64,000 bases of DNA, taken from Candidatus Latescibacterota bacterium (lineage in GTDB: Bacteria; Krumholzibacteriota; Krumholzibacteriia; JACNKJ01). This document shows, piece by piece, positions 51,243 to 59,693 of the stretch. The notes beneath the pieces were generated by a model. It searched no databases, was not told the DNA's origin, and saw nothing but the letters and a program-made list of their open reading frames with translations. The position numbers and the translations under genes were made by a program. How positions within the stretch are numbered: the stretch's first letter is position 1; each line of letters opens with the position of its first letter. The DNA is taken from NCBI GenBank assembly GCA_020633725.1, contig JACKDC010000001.1:806001-870000 (forward strand). The letters run 5' to 3'.

Positions 51243-51419
51243 CCCGACACCTCCTGTCTCGTACACCCCGGAGGACCCCGGTGAGGTCATGGCCGCGCTG
51301 TCTGGGTCTCCATCGCGGCCACTGTGCTGCCAGGCCGAAAAACCGTCAAGGACTATTGCCCGACGCATCACGAGGGAACGTGGTGTGACGGCTCCGCGGG
51401 CCAGGAGCGGGGGAAGCGC

Positions 51420-51845
51420 TCAGCCGCTGACCATGAGCAGCGTGGTGACCACGCCGAGGACGAAGCCCCAGAAGACCTCGCTCCAGGTGTGGCCCAGCAG
51501 CTCGCGCGTGCGCTCGCGGGCGAAGTGGTGCGTGTCGATGAGCTCGTCGAGGATCTCGTTCAGCAGGCGCGCCTGCTTGCCCACCTCCTGCCGCAGCCCC
51601 GTGGCCTCGAGCACGAAGTAGAGGCTGAAGACCACCGTCACGGCGAAGAGCGGCGAGTCCGCCCCGGCCACGCGCCAGGCCCCCACGGCGAGCGCCGTCA
51701 CGACGGCCGTGTGGCTGCTGGGCATGCCGCCGGTCTCGAAGAAGCGGTAGAGCTTGAAGCGCCGCGCGCGCAGGCTCTCCGCCACGACCTTGTAGAGCTG
51801 GGCGAGCAGGCCGCTGAGCAGCGCCGCCCAGAGGATGGGATGCAT
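51420..51845 (-). CDS. Divergent PAP2-family membrane protein (DUF212)
   Basis: 141 residues from the ATG at 51845, overlapping the previous stop by one base (TGATG). Family features are RFFETGGMPSSHTAVVTALA, the SSHTA part of the acid-phosphatase signature, then LYFVLEATGLRQEVGKQARLLNEI and LGHTWSEVFWGFVLGV. Three or four membrane segments. Members are annotated as divergent PAP2 proteins of unproven activity, perhaps lipid phosphatases. Last gene of the seven-gene operon. Confidence 0.88.
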   Translation of the reverse strand: MHPILWAALLSGLLAQLYKVVAESLRARRFKLYRFFETGGMPSSHTAVVTALAVGAWRVAGADSPLFAVTVVFSLYFVLEATGLRQEVGKQARLLNEILDELIDTHHFARERTRELLGHTWSEVFWGFVLGVVTTLLMVSG

Positions 51846-53110
51846 CACGTCGACGCCTCCAGGCCCGAGCCTCCGGTCAGACGGCGGAGGATCTCGAGCG
51901 CGCCGGCCACCGCGAAGACCAGCAGCAGCGGCTCGATCTCCCAGCGGAAGCGGCTGCGAACGAAGTAGAGACTGTAGAGGAACGTGTACTCGGCGAACAG
52001 GAAGTAGGCCGGGAACAGGCGCCGCCAGCGCCCGCGCCAGAGCCAGAGCCCCGCCAGGATGAAGGGCAGGATGAACCCGTAGAGCGACTGGTAGGCCACG
52101 CTCCAGCGGGTGGGATAGCCGAAGCGGGTGATGTCCCGGCACCACCAGAAGTAGTACGCCTTGCGGACGATGAAGCCCAGGTAGTGCGCGGGACGCTCGC
52201 CGATGGCGCCGAAGGCGCGCGCGTAGAACCAGCGCTCGAGGGCCGGCTCGGGCAGGGTCTCCACCACCTGGCGGTCGACCACGCGCCAGAAGTTCCGCTC
52301 CTCGGTGAAGTCGCCCCAGGTGTAGCCCCCGGCGTAGGCGTTGTTGCCCACGAGAAAGTTGAAGCCCCCGTTCGTGCTCGTCAGGAGCAGCGTGTGGTGC
52401 ACGGCCGCGTTGCGCAGGATCCACGGGCTCCAGACCGCCGCCAGCATGACCAGGTAGCTCAGCGTGCGGCGCCGTCGCCCGGGGTGGGGAAAGCGCCAGA
52501 GCCGGAAGAGAAAGAGCACGCCCAGCAGGCCCAGCGGCGGCGAGGTCAGGATCGCCAGGCCGTGGACGAAGCCCGTCGTCCCGCCGAGGACGAGCGGGCG
52601 CGGGCCGTCCACGCGGTCCATCAGATTCACCAGGACCAGGACCCAGGTCATGATCAGCGTGGTGGAGAAGATTGCCAGCGAGTAGATGGCGAAGAGCGGG
52701 TAGAGCCCCACCAGGAAGTAGCTGCCGATCATCGCGCGGCGGCCGAACCAGCGGCCGGCGATCTCGGCGGCCAGGAGCGCGTTGACGAGCGAGGCCCCCA
52801 CCTGCAGCACCCGCAGCAGCGTGACCCAGTGCGCGGTGGCCATCTTGGCCAGCGCCATGAGCACCGGGTAGAGCGGCGGGATGAACGAGCGCATGGGCAC
52901 GTCGCAGTAGTAGAAGGGCATCCAGTAGCCGCGGCCCGCCACGAGGTTGTCGGAGATCACGCCGGACTCGAAGCCGTGGGTCGGCAGCGTGGCGCCGAGC
53001 AGCAGCCAGACCGCGACCCGTTCGGCGAGGAACAGGAAGAGACCGAGCCACAGCAGCCGGGCCGGCATCTCGCCGAGACGGGACGCCTCGATCCGCGGCA
53101 GACGGCTCAC
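51845..53110 (-). CDS. Membrane glycosyltransferase, PMT/ArnT-like (GT-C)
   Basis: 421 residues from a GTG at 53110 (GTGA overlap). About ten membrane segments are visible. The first extracytoplasmic loop carries SFIPPLYPVLMAL, the position of the catalytic acidic/aromatic loop in GT-C enzymes, and a later loop has LVGNNAYAGGYTWGDF. GT-C enzymes move sugars from lipid carriers to proteins or lipids. Neither donor nor acceptor can be deduced. A PAP2-like gene lies directly downstream, which could recycle the lipid carrier (inference). Confidence 0.72.
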   Translation of the reverse strand: MSRLPRIEASRLGEMPARLLWLGLFLFLAERVAVWLLLGATLPTHGFESGVISDNLVAGRGYWMPFYYCDVPMRSFIPPLYPVLMALAKMATAHWVTLLRVLQVGASLVNALLAAEIAGRWFGRRAMIGSYFLVGLYPLFAIYSLAIFSTTLIMTWVLVLVNLMDRVDGPRPLVLGGTTGFVHGLAILTSPPLGLLGVLFLFRLWRFPHPGRRRRTLSYLVMLAAVWSPWILRNAAVHHTLLLTSTNGGFNFLVGNNAYAGGYTWGDFTEERNFWRVVDRQVVETLPEPALERWFYARAFGAIGERPAHYLGFIVRKAYYFWWCRDITRFGYPTRWSVAYQSLYGFILPFILAGLWLWRGRWRRLFPAYFLFAEYTFLYSLYFVRSRFRWEIEPLLLVFAVAGALEILRRLTGGSGLEAST

Positions 53111-53619
53111 GCGCCGTCCTCGCTCCCCAGCAGCCGGCGGAGCAGGGCCTCCGCCGCTCGCGAGTCCGCCACCGGCTCGAGGCGGTCCGGGCGGCGGTCG
53201 TCGATCGCCTCGCCCGCGAGACGCTCGCTCCAGCCGCCGAAGCCCGTCGCGGCGAGCACGGGCTTGCCGTAGCTCCAGGCGAAGGCGATCTCGCTCAGCG
53301 TGCCCGCCCGTCCGCCGATGGCCACCACCACGTCCCCGGCCAGGGCGGTGAGGCTGTTGCGCGTCCAGCCCATGCCCGTGGGCAGCAGGACCTGGCAGTG
53401 GGGATTGCCCGCGCTGTCGTCGGACGTGGGCAGGATGCCGACCACGACGCCGCCGGCGTCGCGGCAGCCGCGGCTCGCGGCCCCCATGACCCCGTCACGG
53501 CCGCCCGAGATCAGGGCCCAGCCGTTGCGGCCGATGACGCGGCCGAGTTCCTCGGCAAAGGCCTCCGCCTCCGGCGAGGCGTCCGCGTCGCCGATCACCG
53601 CCACCTGCTTGTGTCTCAT
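53107..53619 (-). CDS. LOG/SLOG-family protein (TIGR00725-like)
   Basis: 170 residues from the ATG at 53619 (ATGA overlap). The Rossmann nucleotide-binding pattern VAVIGDADASPEAEAFAEELG, SGGRDGVMGAASRG and the LOG-type loop IGGRAGTLSEIAFAWSYGKPV are clear. Related LOG proteins hydrolyse nucleoside 5'-monophosphates; the TIGR00725 branch lacks a demonstrated reaction. Embedded in the coupled operon with the epimerase. Confidence 0.85.
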   Translation of the reverse strand: MRHKQVAVIGDADASPEAEAFAEELGRVIGRNGWALISGGRDGVMGAASRGCRDAGGVVVGILPTSDDSAGNPHCQVLLPTGMGWTRNSLTALAGDVVVAIGGRAGTLSEIAFAWSYGKPVLAATGFGGWSERLAGEAIDDRRPDRLEPVADSRAAEALLRRLLGSEDGA

Positions 53620-54674
53620 GACCGTGGATCCTTCCTGGCCACGCCGAGGCCGGGGGCCGAGCCCAGGGTGAAGACCCCGGCGCTTTCCGTCAAGCCCGAG
53701 TACGGATCGTCGGCCAGCAGCAGCGCGCCGTCGAGGTCCGCCCAGCGCAGCAGCGGCGCGAGCTGGAGGCCCTGCGCGATCCCCAGGCTGCTCTCGATCA
53801 TGCAGCCCATCATGAGATCCAGCTGCAGCTCGCGCGCCGCCCGGGCCAGCTGAAGACAGCGCGTGATGCCCCCCAGCTTCGAGATCTTGAGGTTCACGCC
53901 GTCGGCCAGCTCGCCGAAGAGGGCGAGACCGAGCGCGTCGTGGACGCTCTCGTCCAGGACCACCGGCAGCGGCGCGCGGCCGGCGATGGCGCGGTAGCCG
54001 GCGATGTCGTCCAGCTCGAGCGGCTGCTCGACGAACTCCACCCCCGCGAGCGCGAGCCGCTCCAGACGCGCGAGGGCCGTGTCGGCGCGCCAGCTGCCGT
54101 TCGCGTCCACGCGCAGCCGCGCGCCGGTGGCCGCGGCCACCGCCTCCACCACCTCGAGGTCGCGCTCCGTGCCGCACTTCAGCTTGAGGATGCCGAAGCC
54201 CGCCGCCACGGCCGCCCGCGCGCGCTCGAGCATTCGCTCGGGCTCGGCCAGCGCGATCGTGAAGCTGCTCTCGATGCTCACCGGCTCGCCGAAGCCCAGC
54301 AGCCGCCAGACCGGCGCGCCCTGCTGCCGGCCGGCCAGGTCCCAGAGCGCGCCGTCCAGCGCCGCCTTGGCCGCGGGATTGCGCGCGAGGACGCGATCCG
54401 CGCGATCCATCACGGCGGCGATGCGCGCGAGGTCGAGGCCGGCCCCCACCGCCTCCGACAGCGTGTCCGCGAGTCCGTCCAGCAACTTCTCGAGGGCCAG
54501 GCGGGCGATGGCCGGCGTCTCGCCGTAGTAGTGCGTCGCGCTGCCCTCGCCCTCGCCGACGAGACCGTCGGCCTCGATCCTGAGCACGAGGTTCTCGAAG
54601 CGCTGCGCGCCGCCCCGGGCGATCACGAAGGGATGCGTGGTCTCGAGCTCCAGCGCCTCGACGTGCAGCTTCAC
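53616..54674 (-). CDS. Dipeptide epimerase / DgcA-like enolase-superfamily racemase
   Basis: 352 residues from a GTG at 54674 (GTGA overlap). The muconate-lactonizing subgroup residues are complete: KxK (ILKLKCG), metal ligands Asp (RVDANGSW), Glu (VEFVEQPL) and Asp (VLDESVHD), and the opposite-face Lys (LKISKLGG). Relatives epimerise L-Ala-D/L-Glu from peptidoglycan. Another branch, DgcA, racemises N-acetyl-D-glutamate and is encoded beside DgcN. Because a DgcN/DUF1611 gene is immediately upstream here, the DgcA role is a serious alternative. Confidence 0.88.
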   Translation of the reverse strand: MKLHVEALELETTHPFVIARGGAQRFENLVLRIEADGLVGEGEGSATHYYGETPAIARLALEKLLDGLADTLSEAVGAGLDLARIAAVMDRADRVLARNPAAKAALDGALWDLAGRQQGAPVWRLLGFGEPVSIESSFTIALAEPERMLERARAAVAAGFGILKLKCGTERDLEVVEAVAAATGARLRVDANGSWRADTALARLERLALAGVEFVEQPLELDDIAGYRAIAGRAPLPVVLDESVHDALGLALFGELADGVNLKISKLGGITRCLQLARAARELQLDLMMGCMIESSLGIAQGLQLAPLLRWADLDGALLLADDPYSGLTESAGVFTLGSAPGLGVARKDPRS

Positions 54675-55738
54675 GCGCGCGCCTCCCGGTCCGCGCCGGC
54701 GAGCAGCGCGTCGACGAGTCCATCCACGCCCAGCCGCAGCGGATCCGTGGCGGGCAGTGCGAGCGCGGCCGCGACGTCGTCCACGGCCTGCCGCGCGGGT
54801 CCGTCGGCGAGCTGCGCCGTGTTGAGCGCCACCCCGACCACCGGCGCCGGCTTCACCCAGGCGGCCGCGGTCTCCACCTGCCGCCGCACCTCGGCGAGCG
54901 GGGGCAGGGGCCAGTCCTCGGTGTGCGATGTCACGCGCCGCCCCGCCTCGTGGCAGAGCAGCAGCAGGTCGGGCGCCGCGCCGTGCAGCAGGCCGAGGCT
55001 GACGCCCGAGAAGAGCGGATGCGCCAGCGAACCCTGGCCCTCCACGAGGATCCACTCCGGCGCGTCCGCGGCGGCGTCGAGCGCGTCCACGCGCTCCTGC
55101 ACCGCGCCGGCCACGAAGTCGGCCGGCAGGGCGTCGACGCAGACGCCGTCACCCTGCAGCAGCACGCCGGTCTGCCCGGTGGCCAGCACGGCCACGCGCT
55201 TGCCGCGCGCCCGCAGCGCGTCGGCGAGAGCGAAGGTGACGGTCATCTTGCCCGATTTGCAGTCGCTGCCGACGGTGAGCACCACCGTCGCGCGGCGCGG
55301 CGACGGCTGCCGGGCCACGCGCAGCTCCGCCGGCGGCTTGCGCAGATCCCAGAGGCGCGCGCCGTGGGCGTCGGCGCGGGCGCGCCAGACGGGATCGTCG
55401 CCGAGGAAGCGGTGAAGGCCGCTGGCGAGGTCGAGGCCCGCGTCGAGGGCGTCCTCGCAGAACCGGACGTAGGCCGCCGGCAGCGCGCCGCCGGCCGGCG
55501 CCACGCCGATGAGCAGCGCGTCCGGGCCCAGCGGCAGGGCCTCGGCCACGCTCGCCAGCACGGGCAGCGCGCCGCCGAAACCCAGCACGTCCTCGGCCGA
55601 GCGCCCCGCCGTCTCGCGGTCCAGCAGCGCCACGGCGCGCCCGGGCTGGAAGCGGAGCACGGCGAAGGCCGTCTTGGCGTTCCGGCGCGTCAGCTCGCCG
55701 TCGGCGAGCAGGAGCAGGCGCCGGAAGCCCGGCGTCAT
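54671..55738 (-). CDS. DUF1611 family protein, DgcN-like (probable D-glutamate N-acetyltransferase)
   Basis: 355 residues from the ATG at 55738 (ATGA overlap). An N-terminal Rossmann-like domain is followed by a P-loop domain with GSDCKSGKMTVTFALADAL and ATGQTGVLLQGDGVCVDALPADFVAGAVQ, then EGQGSLAHPLFSGVSLGLLHGAAPDLLLLCHE; all are family hallmarks. DgcN was described as acetylating D-glutamate in a pathway with DgcA. The adjacency to an enolase-superfamily epimerase supports that pathway; D-amino-acid recycling from peptidoglycan would be a natural source. Confidence 0.86.
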   Translation of the reverse strand: MTPGFRRLLLLADGELTRRNAKTAFAVLRFQPGRAVALLDRETAGRSAEDVLGFGGALPVLASVAEALPLGPDALLIGVAPAGGALPAAYVRFCEDALDAGLDLASGLHRFLGDDPVWRARADAHGARLWDLRKPPAELRVARQPSPRRATVVLTVGSDCKSGKMTVTFALADALRARGKRVAVLATGQTGVLLQGDGVCVDALPADFVAGAVQERVDALDAAADAPEWILVEGQGSLAHPLFSGVSLGLLHGAAPDLLLLCHEAGRRVTSHTEDWPLPPLAEVRRQVETAAAWVKPAPVVGVALNTAQLADGPARQAVDDVAAALALPATDPLRLGVDGLVDALLAGADREARA

Positions 55739-57816
55739 CGCGCGGTCTCCAGGCTGCTGCGGAAGTAGCCCCAGTTGCCGAACTCGTCGCCGGCGCGCAG
55801 CTCGAGGCGTGACGCGCCGGCGGTGTCGCCGAGATCCACGTCCAGGTCGAGTCGGCTGCGGTCCATGAGGCCGTCCGGGCCGGTGACGCGCAGCCAGGGC
55901 CCGTCGTCGAGACGGTACTCGAGCCGCGTGAGCAGCCCGCCCGCGTCGGCCACCGTGCCGCGCAGGCGCAGGCCGTCCTTCGCGCGCTCCACGCGCAGCG
56001 CGCAGCTGGGCGGCTGGGCGTCGAGCTGCACGCGCTCGCTGACGAGGGTGCTCGTCTTGGCCCGGGCGGCGTCGTTGTCGAGCCCGTCGTCGGCGGTCAC
56101 GCGCAGGCGGTAGCGGCCGTCGGGCAGGCCGCGCGTGTCCCAGGTGTAGGTGCTGTTCTCGTAGTCGCGGGCGAGCAGCTGCCAGTCGTCCTCGCCCTCG
56201 CGCTGCAGCTCGAGGGTGGCGCGCAGGCGGTCGCCGTCGGGATCCAGCCAGTCCCAGTGCAGCTCGCGCAGGCCGCGCAGCGAGGGGACGTCCGGGTCCA
56301 TGGCCAGCTCGGGGCCGGCCTTCTGCTGGTACTGCACGCGCACGCCGCGCTCCATCACCTGGGTGAAGGGACGCCCGCCCAGCTCCATGCTCTCGGCGAA
56401 GGGTCCGTCGGTGGGGCGCAGCACCGTGAGGTTGCCCAGCAGCGGACTGCGGTTGAGCGGCAGGAAGCTGGCGGTCACGCGGTAGAGCCGCGGCGAGCGG
56501 TCGCCTGCCCCCTCGAAGACCACGCGCCACTGGAAGTAGCGCGCCGCGGGCAGCGCCATGCGGTAGCTGTCGCCGTCCGCGGGGCAGGCCGTCCAGTCCG
56601 TCCAGCCCGCGCCGGGATCCCCGGGCTCGGCGTTGTGACCGCAGCGCGCCTCCACCGCGAAGCCGCAGCCCCGCGGCAGGTCGCCCTCCAGACGCAGCGC
56701 GCCGCCCAGGCTGCGGTTGTTCAGGTCCAGCACCTCGGAGGTCAGCGTGCCCCGCTCGGCGCGCCCGGAGATCTTGAGCAGGCGCGCGGGCTTGGACTGC
56801 AGCAGCCAGAGGTCTTCGCCGCCGCTGTCGAGGGCGAGGTCGCTGTAGTAGCGCTCGGGTTCGCTGGCGTAGACCTCGCCGTGGTAGGGCCCCGTGAGAC
56901 GGTCCAGCTCTCCCGGCTTGCCCGAGGCCACCCAGATGGCCCCGCCGGGCGCGGGCAGCAGGTCGCCGATGAAGGCCGAGTCCGAGCCCAGCAGCTTCTC
57001 GAGCACACCGCCGGCCTCGAGCCGGTAGACGGCCGAGCAGTTCTCCTTGCAGTCGGCCTCGCTCTGCGCCACCGCGACCACCACGCCGCCACCGGGTTCG
57101 GGAAGGATGGCCTGCACTTCCTCCGCGTCGAAGTCCGCGAGCTGGGTCATGTTGCCGTCGCGGTCAAAGCGGTAGAGCAGCCCCTCGCCGCTGCTGCCCG
57201 CCAATAGGCGGCCCTGGTCGTCCATCGCCAGACAGAAGGCGCTCTGGTCCGGCAGCGTGGCGAAGGTCTCCGTCGTGCCGCGCTTCAGGTCGTGGCGCAG
57301 GATGGTCCCGCGGCTGCCCGTGGCGATGTAGAGCGTGTCGCCCTGCCGCAGTAGGTCCCAGACGAAGTCCTCCCCCGTCTCCACGAAGGGCTTCGCCTCG
57401 CCGTCCTTGACGCGGAAGACGACTCCGCCCGGCCCGGAGCCCACGGCCCAGTCGCCGGTGCCCAGGGTTTCCACGCAGCTGAAGAGCAGGTCGTCGGCCG
57501 TGAGGACGGGCGCGTGCCGCTGCTTGCCCTTGTCGAAGAGGATCAGCTTGCCGGGACTGCCGCCGCCGGCCAGCAGCAGCGAGCGGCCGTCGTCGCCGAG
57601 CTCGGAGAAGTAGGCGACCTCGTCGGCCAGCAGCTCCTCGAAGCGCGGGCCGAGGCGCCAGCTGCCGTCGTCGGCGAGGATCAGCTCGCGGAAGCTCGCG
57701 TCCTGGTAGTCCTCCATGCGGGCGTAGCGGTAGTACTGCGTCTCCACCGCGCGCACGGGAGTACTGCTGGCGGCGAGCGTGACGAGGGTGGCGGCCAGCA
57801 GCCCGGGGCGGATCAT
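55735..57816 (-). CDS. Secreted beta-propeller protein with C-terminal Ig-like domains
   Basis: 693 residues from the ATG at 57816 (ATGA overlap with the S55 gene). A signal peptide (LLAATLVTLAASSTPVRA) is followed by a six- or seven-blade propeller (repeated GDTLYIATGSRGTILRHD, DQGRLLAGSSGEGLLYRFDRDG, GAIWVASGKPGELDRL). The second half holds Ig/Fn3-like domains (LHWDWLDPDGDRLRATLEL; YTWDTRGLPDGRYRLRVTADDG; RLELRAGDEFGNWGYF). No enzymatic motif was seen. Tight coupling to the S55 peptidase suggests a shared envelope role. Confidence 0.78.
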   Translation of the reverse strand: MIRPGLLAATLVTLAASSTPVRAVETQYYRYARMEDYQDASFRELILADDGSWRLGPRFEELLADEVAYFSELGDDGRSLLLAGGGSPGKLILFDKGKQRHAPVLTADDLLFSCVETLGTGDWAVGSGPGGVVFRVKDGEAKPFVETGEDFVWDLLRQGDTLYIATGSRGTILRHDLKRGTTETFATLPDQSAFCLAMDDQGRLLAGSSGEGLLYRFDRDGNMTQLADFDAEEVQAILPEPGGGVVVAVAQSEADCKENCSAVYRLEAGGVLEKLLGSDSAFIGDLLPAPGGAIWVASGKPGELDRLTGPYHGEVYASEPERYYSDLALDSGGEDLWLLQSKPARLLKISGRAERGTLTSEVLDLNNRSLGGALRLEGDLPRGCGFAVEARCGHNAEPGDPGAGWTDWTACPADGDSYRMALPAARYFQWRVVFEGAGDRSPRLYRVTASFLPLNRSPLLGNLTVLRPTDGPFAESMELGGRPFTQVMERGVRVQYQQKAGPELAMDPDVPSLRGLRELHWDWLDPDGDRLRATLELQREGEDDWQLLARDYENSTYTWDTRGLPDGRYRLRVTADDGLDNDAARAKTSTLVSERVQLDAQPPSCALRVERAKDGLRLRGTVADAGGLLTRLEYRLDDGPWLRVTGPDGLMDRSRLDLDVDLGDTAGASRLELRAGDEFGNWGYFRSSLETAR

Positions 57817-59654
57817 GGTTCGCTCCTTCGCGGGGTGTCGAGGACGGTGACCGGCAGCGAGAGATGGCCCTGGGCGGCGGCGCCCGGCGGCACGTCCAGC
57901 CGCTGCAGGGCGACGATGCGGCGCGGCTCCTTGGGCGTGAGCAGCTCTTCGCGCCGGCTGGTGGGCGCCAGTTCGCGGAAGCGCACGGGCATGGCGAACT
58001 CGCGGCCGCCGGCCACGGCGTCCTCGCCCGGCGCCTCGAGCCAGACCACCCAGTGCGCGGTGGACTCGAGGCGGCCGAGCAGGTCGAGCAGGGCCGCGTG
58101 GTCGTCCAGGTCGTAGAGGGCCGGCTGGCGCTTGACGTTCCAGCGCTCGAAGGTGGTGCCATCGGCCACGTGGAGACGGTAGTCGCCGGGCGGCAGCGCC
58201 GCCCCGGCGAGGCGCTCCACCGGGCCCGCGGCCGGATCGGGGAAGTCGAGCACGCGGTCCGTGGCGTCGCCGTCGCCCTGCCGCAGGTTGAGGCGCAGCC
58301 GCCAGGGCTCGCCCGGCCGCAGCGCGGCGCGCGTGAGGCTGAGGTCCTGGAGCAGCAGCGGCTCCTGGCCCGCCGTCCAGTCGAGGGCGACGTCCAGCGA
58401 GTCCAGCGGCAGCGGGCCGGCGGGGTTGTCGCCCAGGGCGGCGAGCAGCGACTGCAGCCACGCCCCCACCGCGCCCACGCTGCCCTGGCCCGCGAAGCGC
58501 TCGCCGACGCGCACGCGGACGGGCGCGTTCGCGTCGTCGCGGGCGCTGAGCGTGACGTCCATGGCCAGACAGCCCCGCTGCGCGCTGCCCAGGCGGCCGG
58601 GCAGCCAGCCGTCGAGGGCCAGGCGGCCGAGCGTGGCCTGCAGGCGGCGGTGCCGCGCGAGGCCGAAGTTGGCGGAGAGGGGCGCCTCGCCGTCGGCCGT
58701 GCGCAGGGTCACGCGCAGTGGCAGCAGCGGCGGGGCCTCGCCCAGACGGCCGTAGATGCCCGACTGCCCGTCGAGGAGCAGCGTGCCCACGGACTCGCCC
58801 ATGGCGCCGAGCTTGAAGGAGTTGTAGAGGCTCGGCAGCACGGCGTGGATGCGCGCGCTGGCCAGGGGCAGCGTCACCGGGCCCTCGCCGAGAAAGGGGT
58901 GGCCGAAGGCCCAGATGCGGTCGCCGTCCACGTGGCTGACCGTGCCGATGGCCGCGGCCGACACGGGCCCGCGCAGCAGCTCCACCGCCAGGGCCGCCCC
59001 GGGGGCGAGGGGCGCGGCGGGCGCGGCCCCGGACCCGGCGGCGTCCACCGTGCCCATGGGCTGCAGCGTCAGTCCGCCCGCCGCGTAGCGCGAGGCCAGG
59101 GCGGCCAGACTCGCCGGGCTCAGTCCGGCCACGCTGAGCGTCAGCGGTTCGCCGGTGGCCGTCGCGAGGGCGGGCGGCGTCGCGGGGCTCCAGTCCGCGC
59201 CGAGGTAGGGCAGCGCGCGCAGGTCGCCGGCGTCGGCGCGGCCACCGGCCGTCCCTGCGGGCCGGTCGGCCAGGGCCAGCATGGCCGACGCCGGCGTCAC
59301 CAGGCCGAGGGGCTCCTTGGCGAAGTTGAAGTTGAAGGCGATGGCGCCGAGCCAGCGGCCGTCGATGTAGACGGGACTCCCGCTCATCCCCTGGCTGATG
59401 CCGTCGCGCTCGAGCTGCTCGCCGAGGCAGCGCACGAGCACCAGGTCGTAGGGCGCGCGGCCGCTGACGCGGTCGACGATCTCCACCTCGAAGCGCGTGA
59501 TGCTGTCGCCCTGGAAGACGCTGAAGCCCTCGCCGCGCATGCCCGGGCGCAGCGCGTCCAGGGGGAAGAGCTCGGCGGCGGCGCTGGAGCCCACCCAGAG
59601 GGCCGAGGCCAGGGCGAGGAGCGCGAGGCGCCGGTGGCGTGGACGGGTGGGCAT
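57813..59654 (-). CDS. SpoIVB-like S55 family serine peptidase domain protein
   Basis: 613 residues from the ATG at 59654, with AAGGA about eight bases upstream. A signal peptide (LALLALASALWVGSSAAA) precedes LRPGMRGEGFSVFQGDSITRF and then ISQGMSGSPVYIDGRWLGAIAF. The latter is the SpoIVB/S55 nucleophile motif (Ser93 in GSP), and AFGHPFLGEG is a second family signature. In endospore formers S55 peptidases signal across membranes; related proteins occur in non-sporulating Gram-negatives. The C-terminal ~300 residues are beta-rich and unassigned. First gene of the seven-gene operon. Confidence 0.82.
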   Translation of the reverse strand: MPTRPRHRRLALLALASALWVGSSAAAELFPLDALRPGMRGEGFSVFQGDSITRFEVEIVDRVSGRAPYDLVLVRCLGEQLERDGISQGMSGSPVYIDGRWLGAIAFNFNFAKEPLGLVTPASAMLALADRPAGTAGGRADAGDLRALPYLGADWSPATPPALATATGEPLTLSVAGLSPASLAALASRYAAGGLTLQPMGTVDAAGSGAAPAAPLAPGAALAVELLRGPVSAAAIGTVSHVDGDRIWAFGHPFLGEGPVTLPLASARIHAVLPSLYNSFKLGAMGESVGTLLLDGQSGIYGRLGEAPPLLPLRVTLRTADGEAPLSANFGLARHRRLQATLGRLALDGWLPGRLGSAQRGCLAMDVTLSARDDANAPVRVRVGERFAGQGSVGAVGAWLQSLLAALGDNPAGPLPLDSLDVALDWTAGQEPLLLQDLSLTRAALRPGEPWRLRLNLRQGDGDATDRVLDFPDPAAGPVERLAGAALPPGDYRLHVADGTTFERWNVKRQPALYDLDDHAALLDLLGRLESTAHWVVWLEAPGEDAVAGGREFAMPVRFRELAPTSRREELLTPKEPRRIVALQRLDVPPGAAAQGHLSLPVTVLDTPRRSEP

Positions 59655-59693
59655 GGGGCCATCCTTTGCGCGGCGGACGGGTGTGGAGGCGGA

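Noticed and set aside
51300..51352. Promoter for the ParA-CBM gene (TTGACG-N17-CACAGT on the minus strand)
   Set aside because: The -35 is good but the -10 matches only three of six positions, so it was not listed as a feature.
51243..51371. An upstream-extended start for the ParA-CBM gene (ATG at 51371)
   Set aside because: The extra residues are not ParA-like and the ATG at 51242 has a strong ribosome-binding site directly before MKVLAVVNQKGG.
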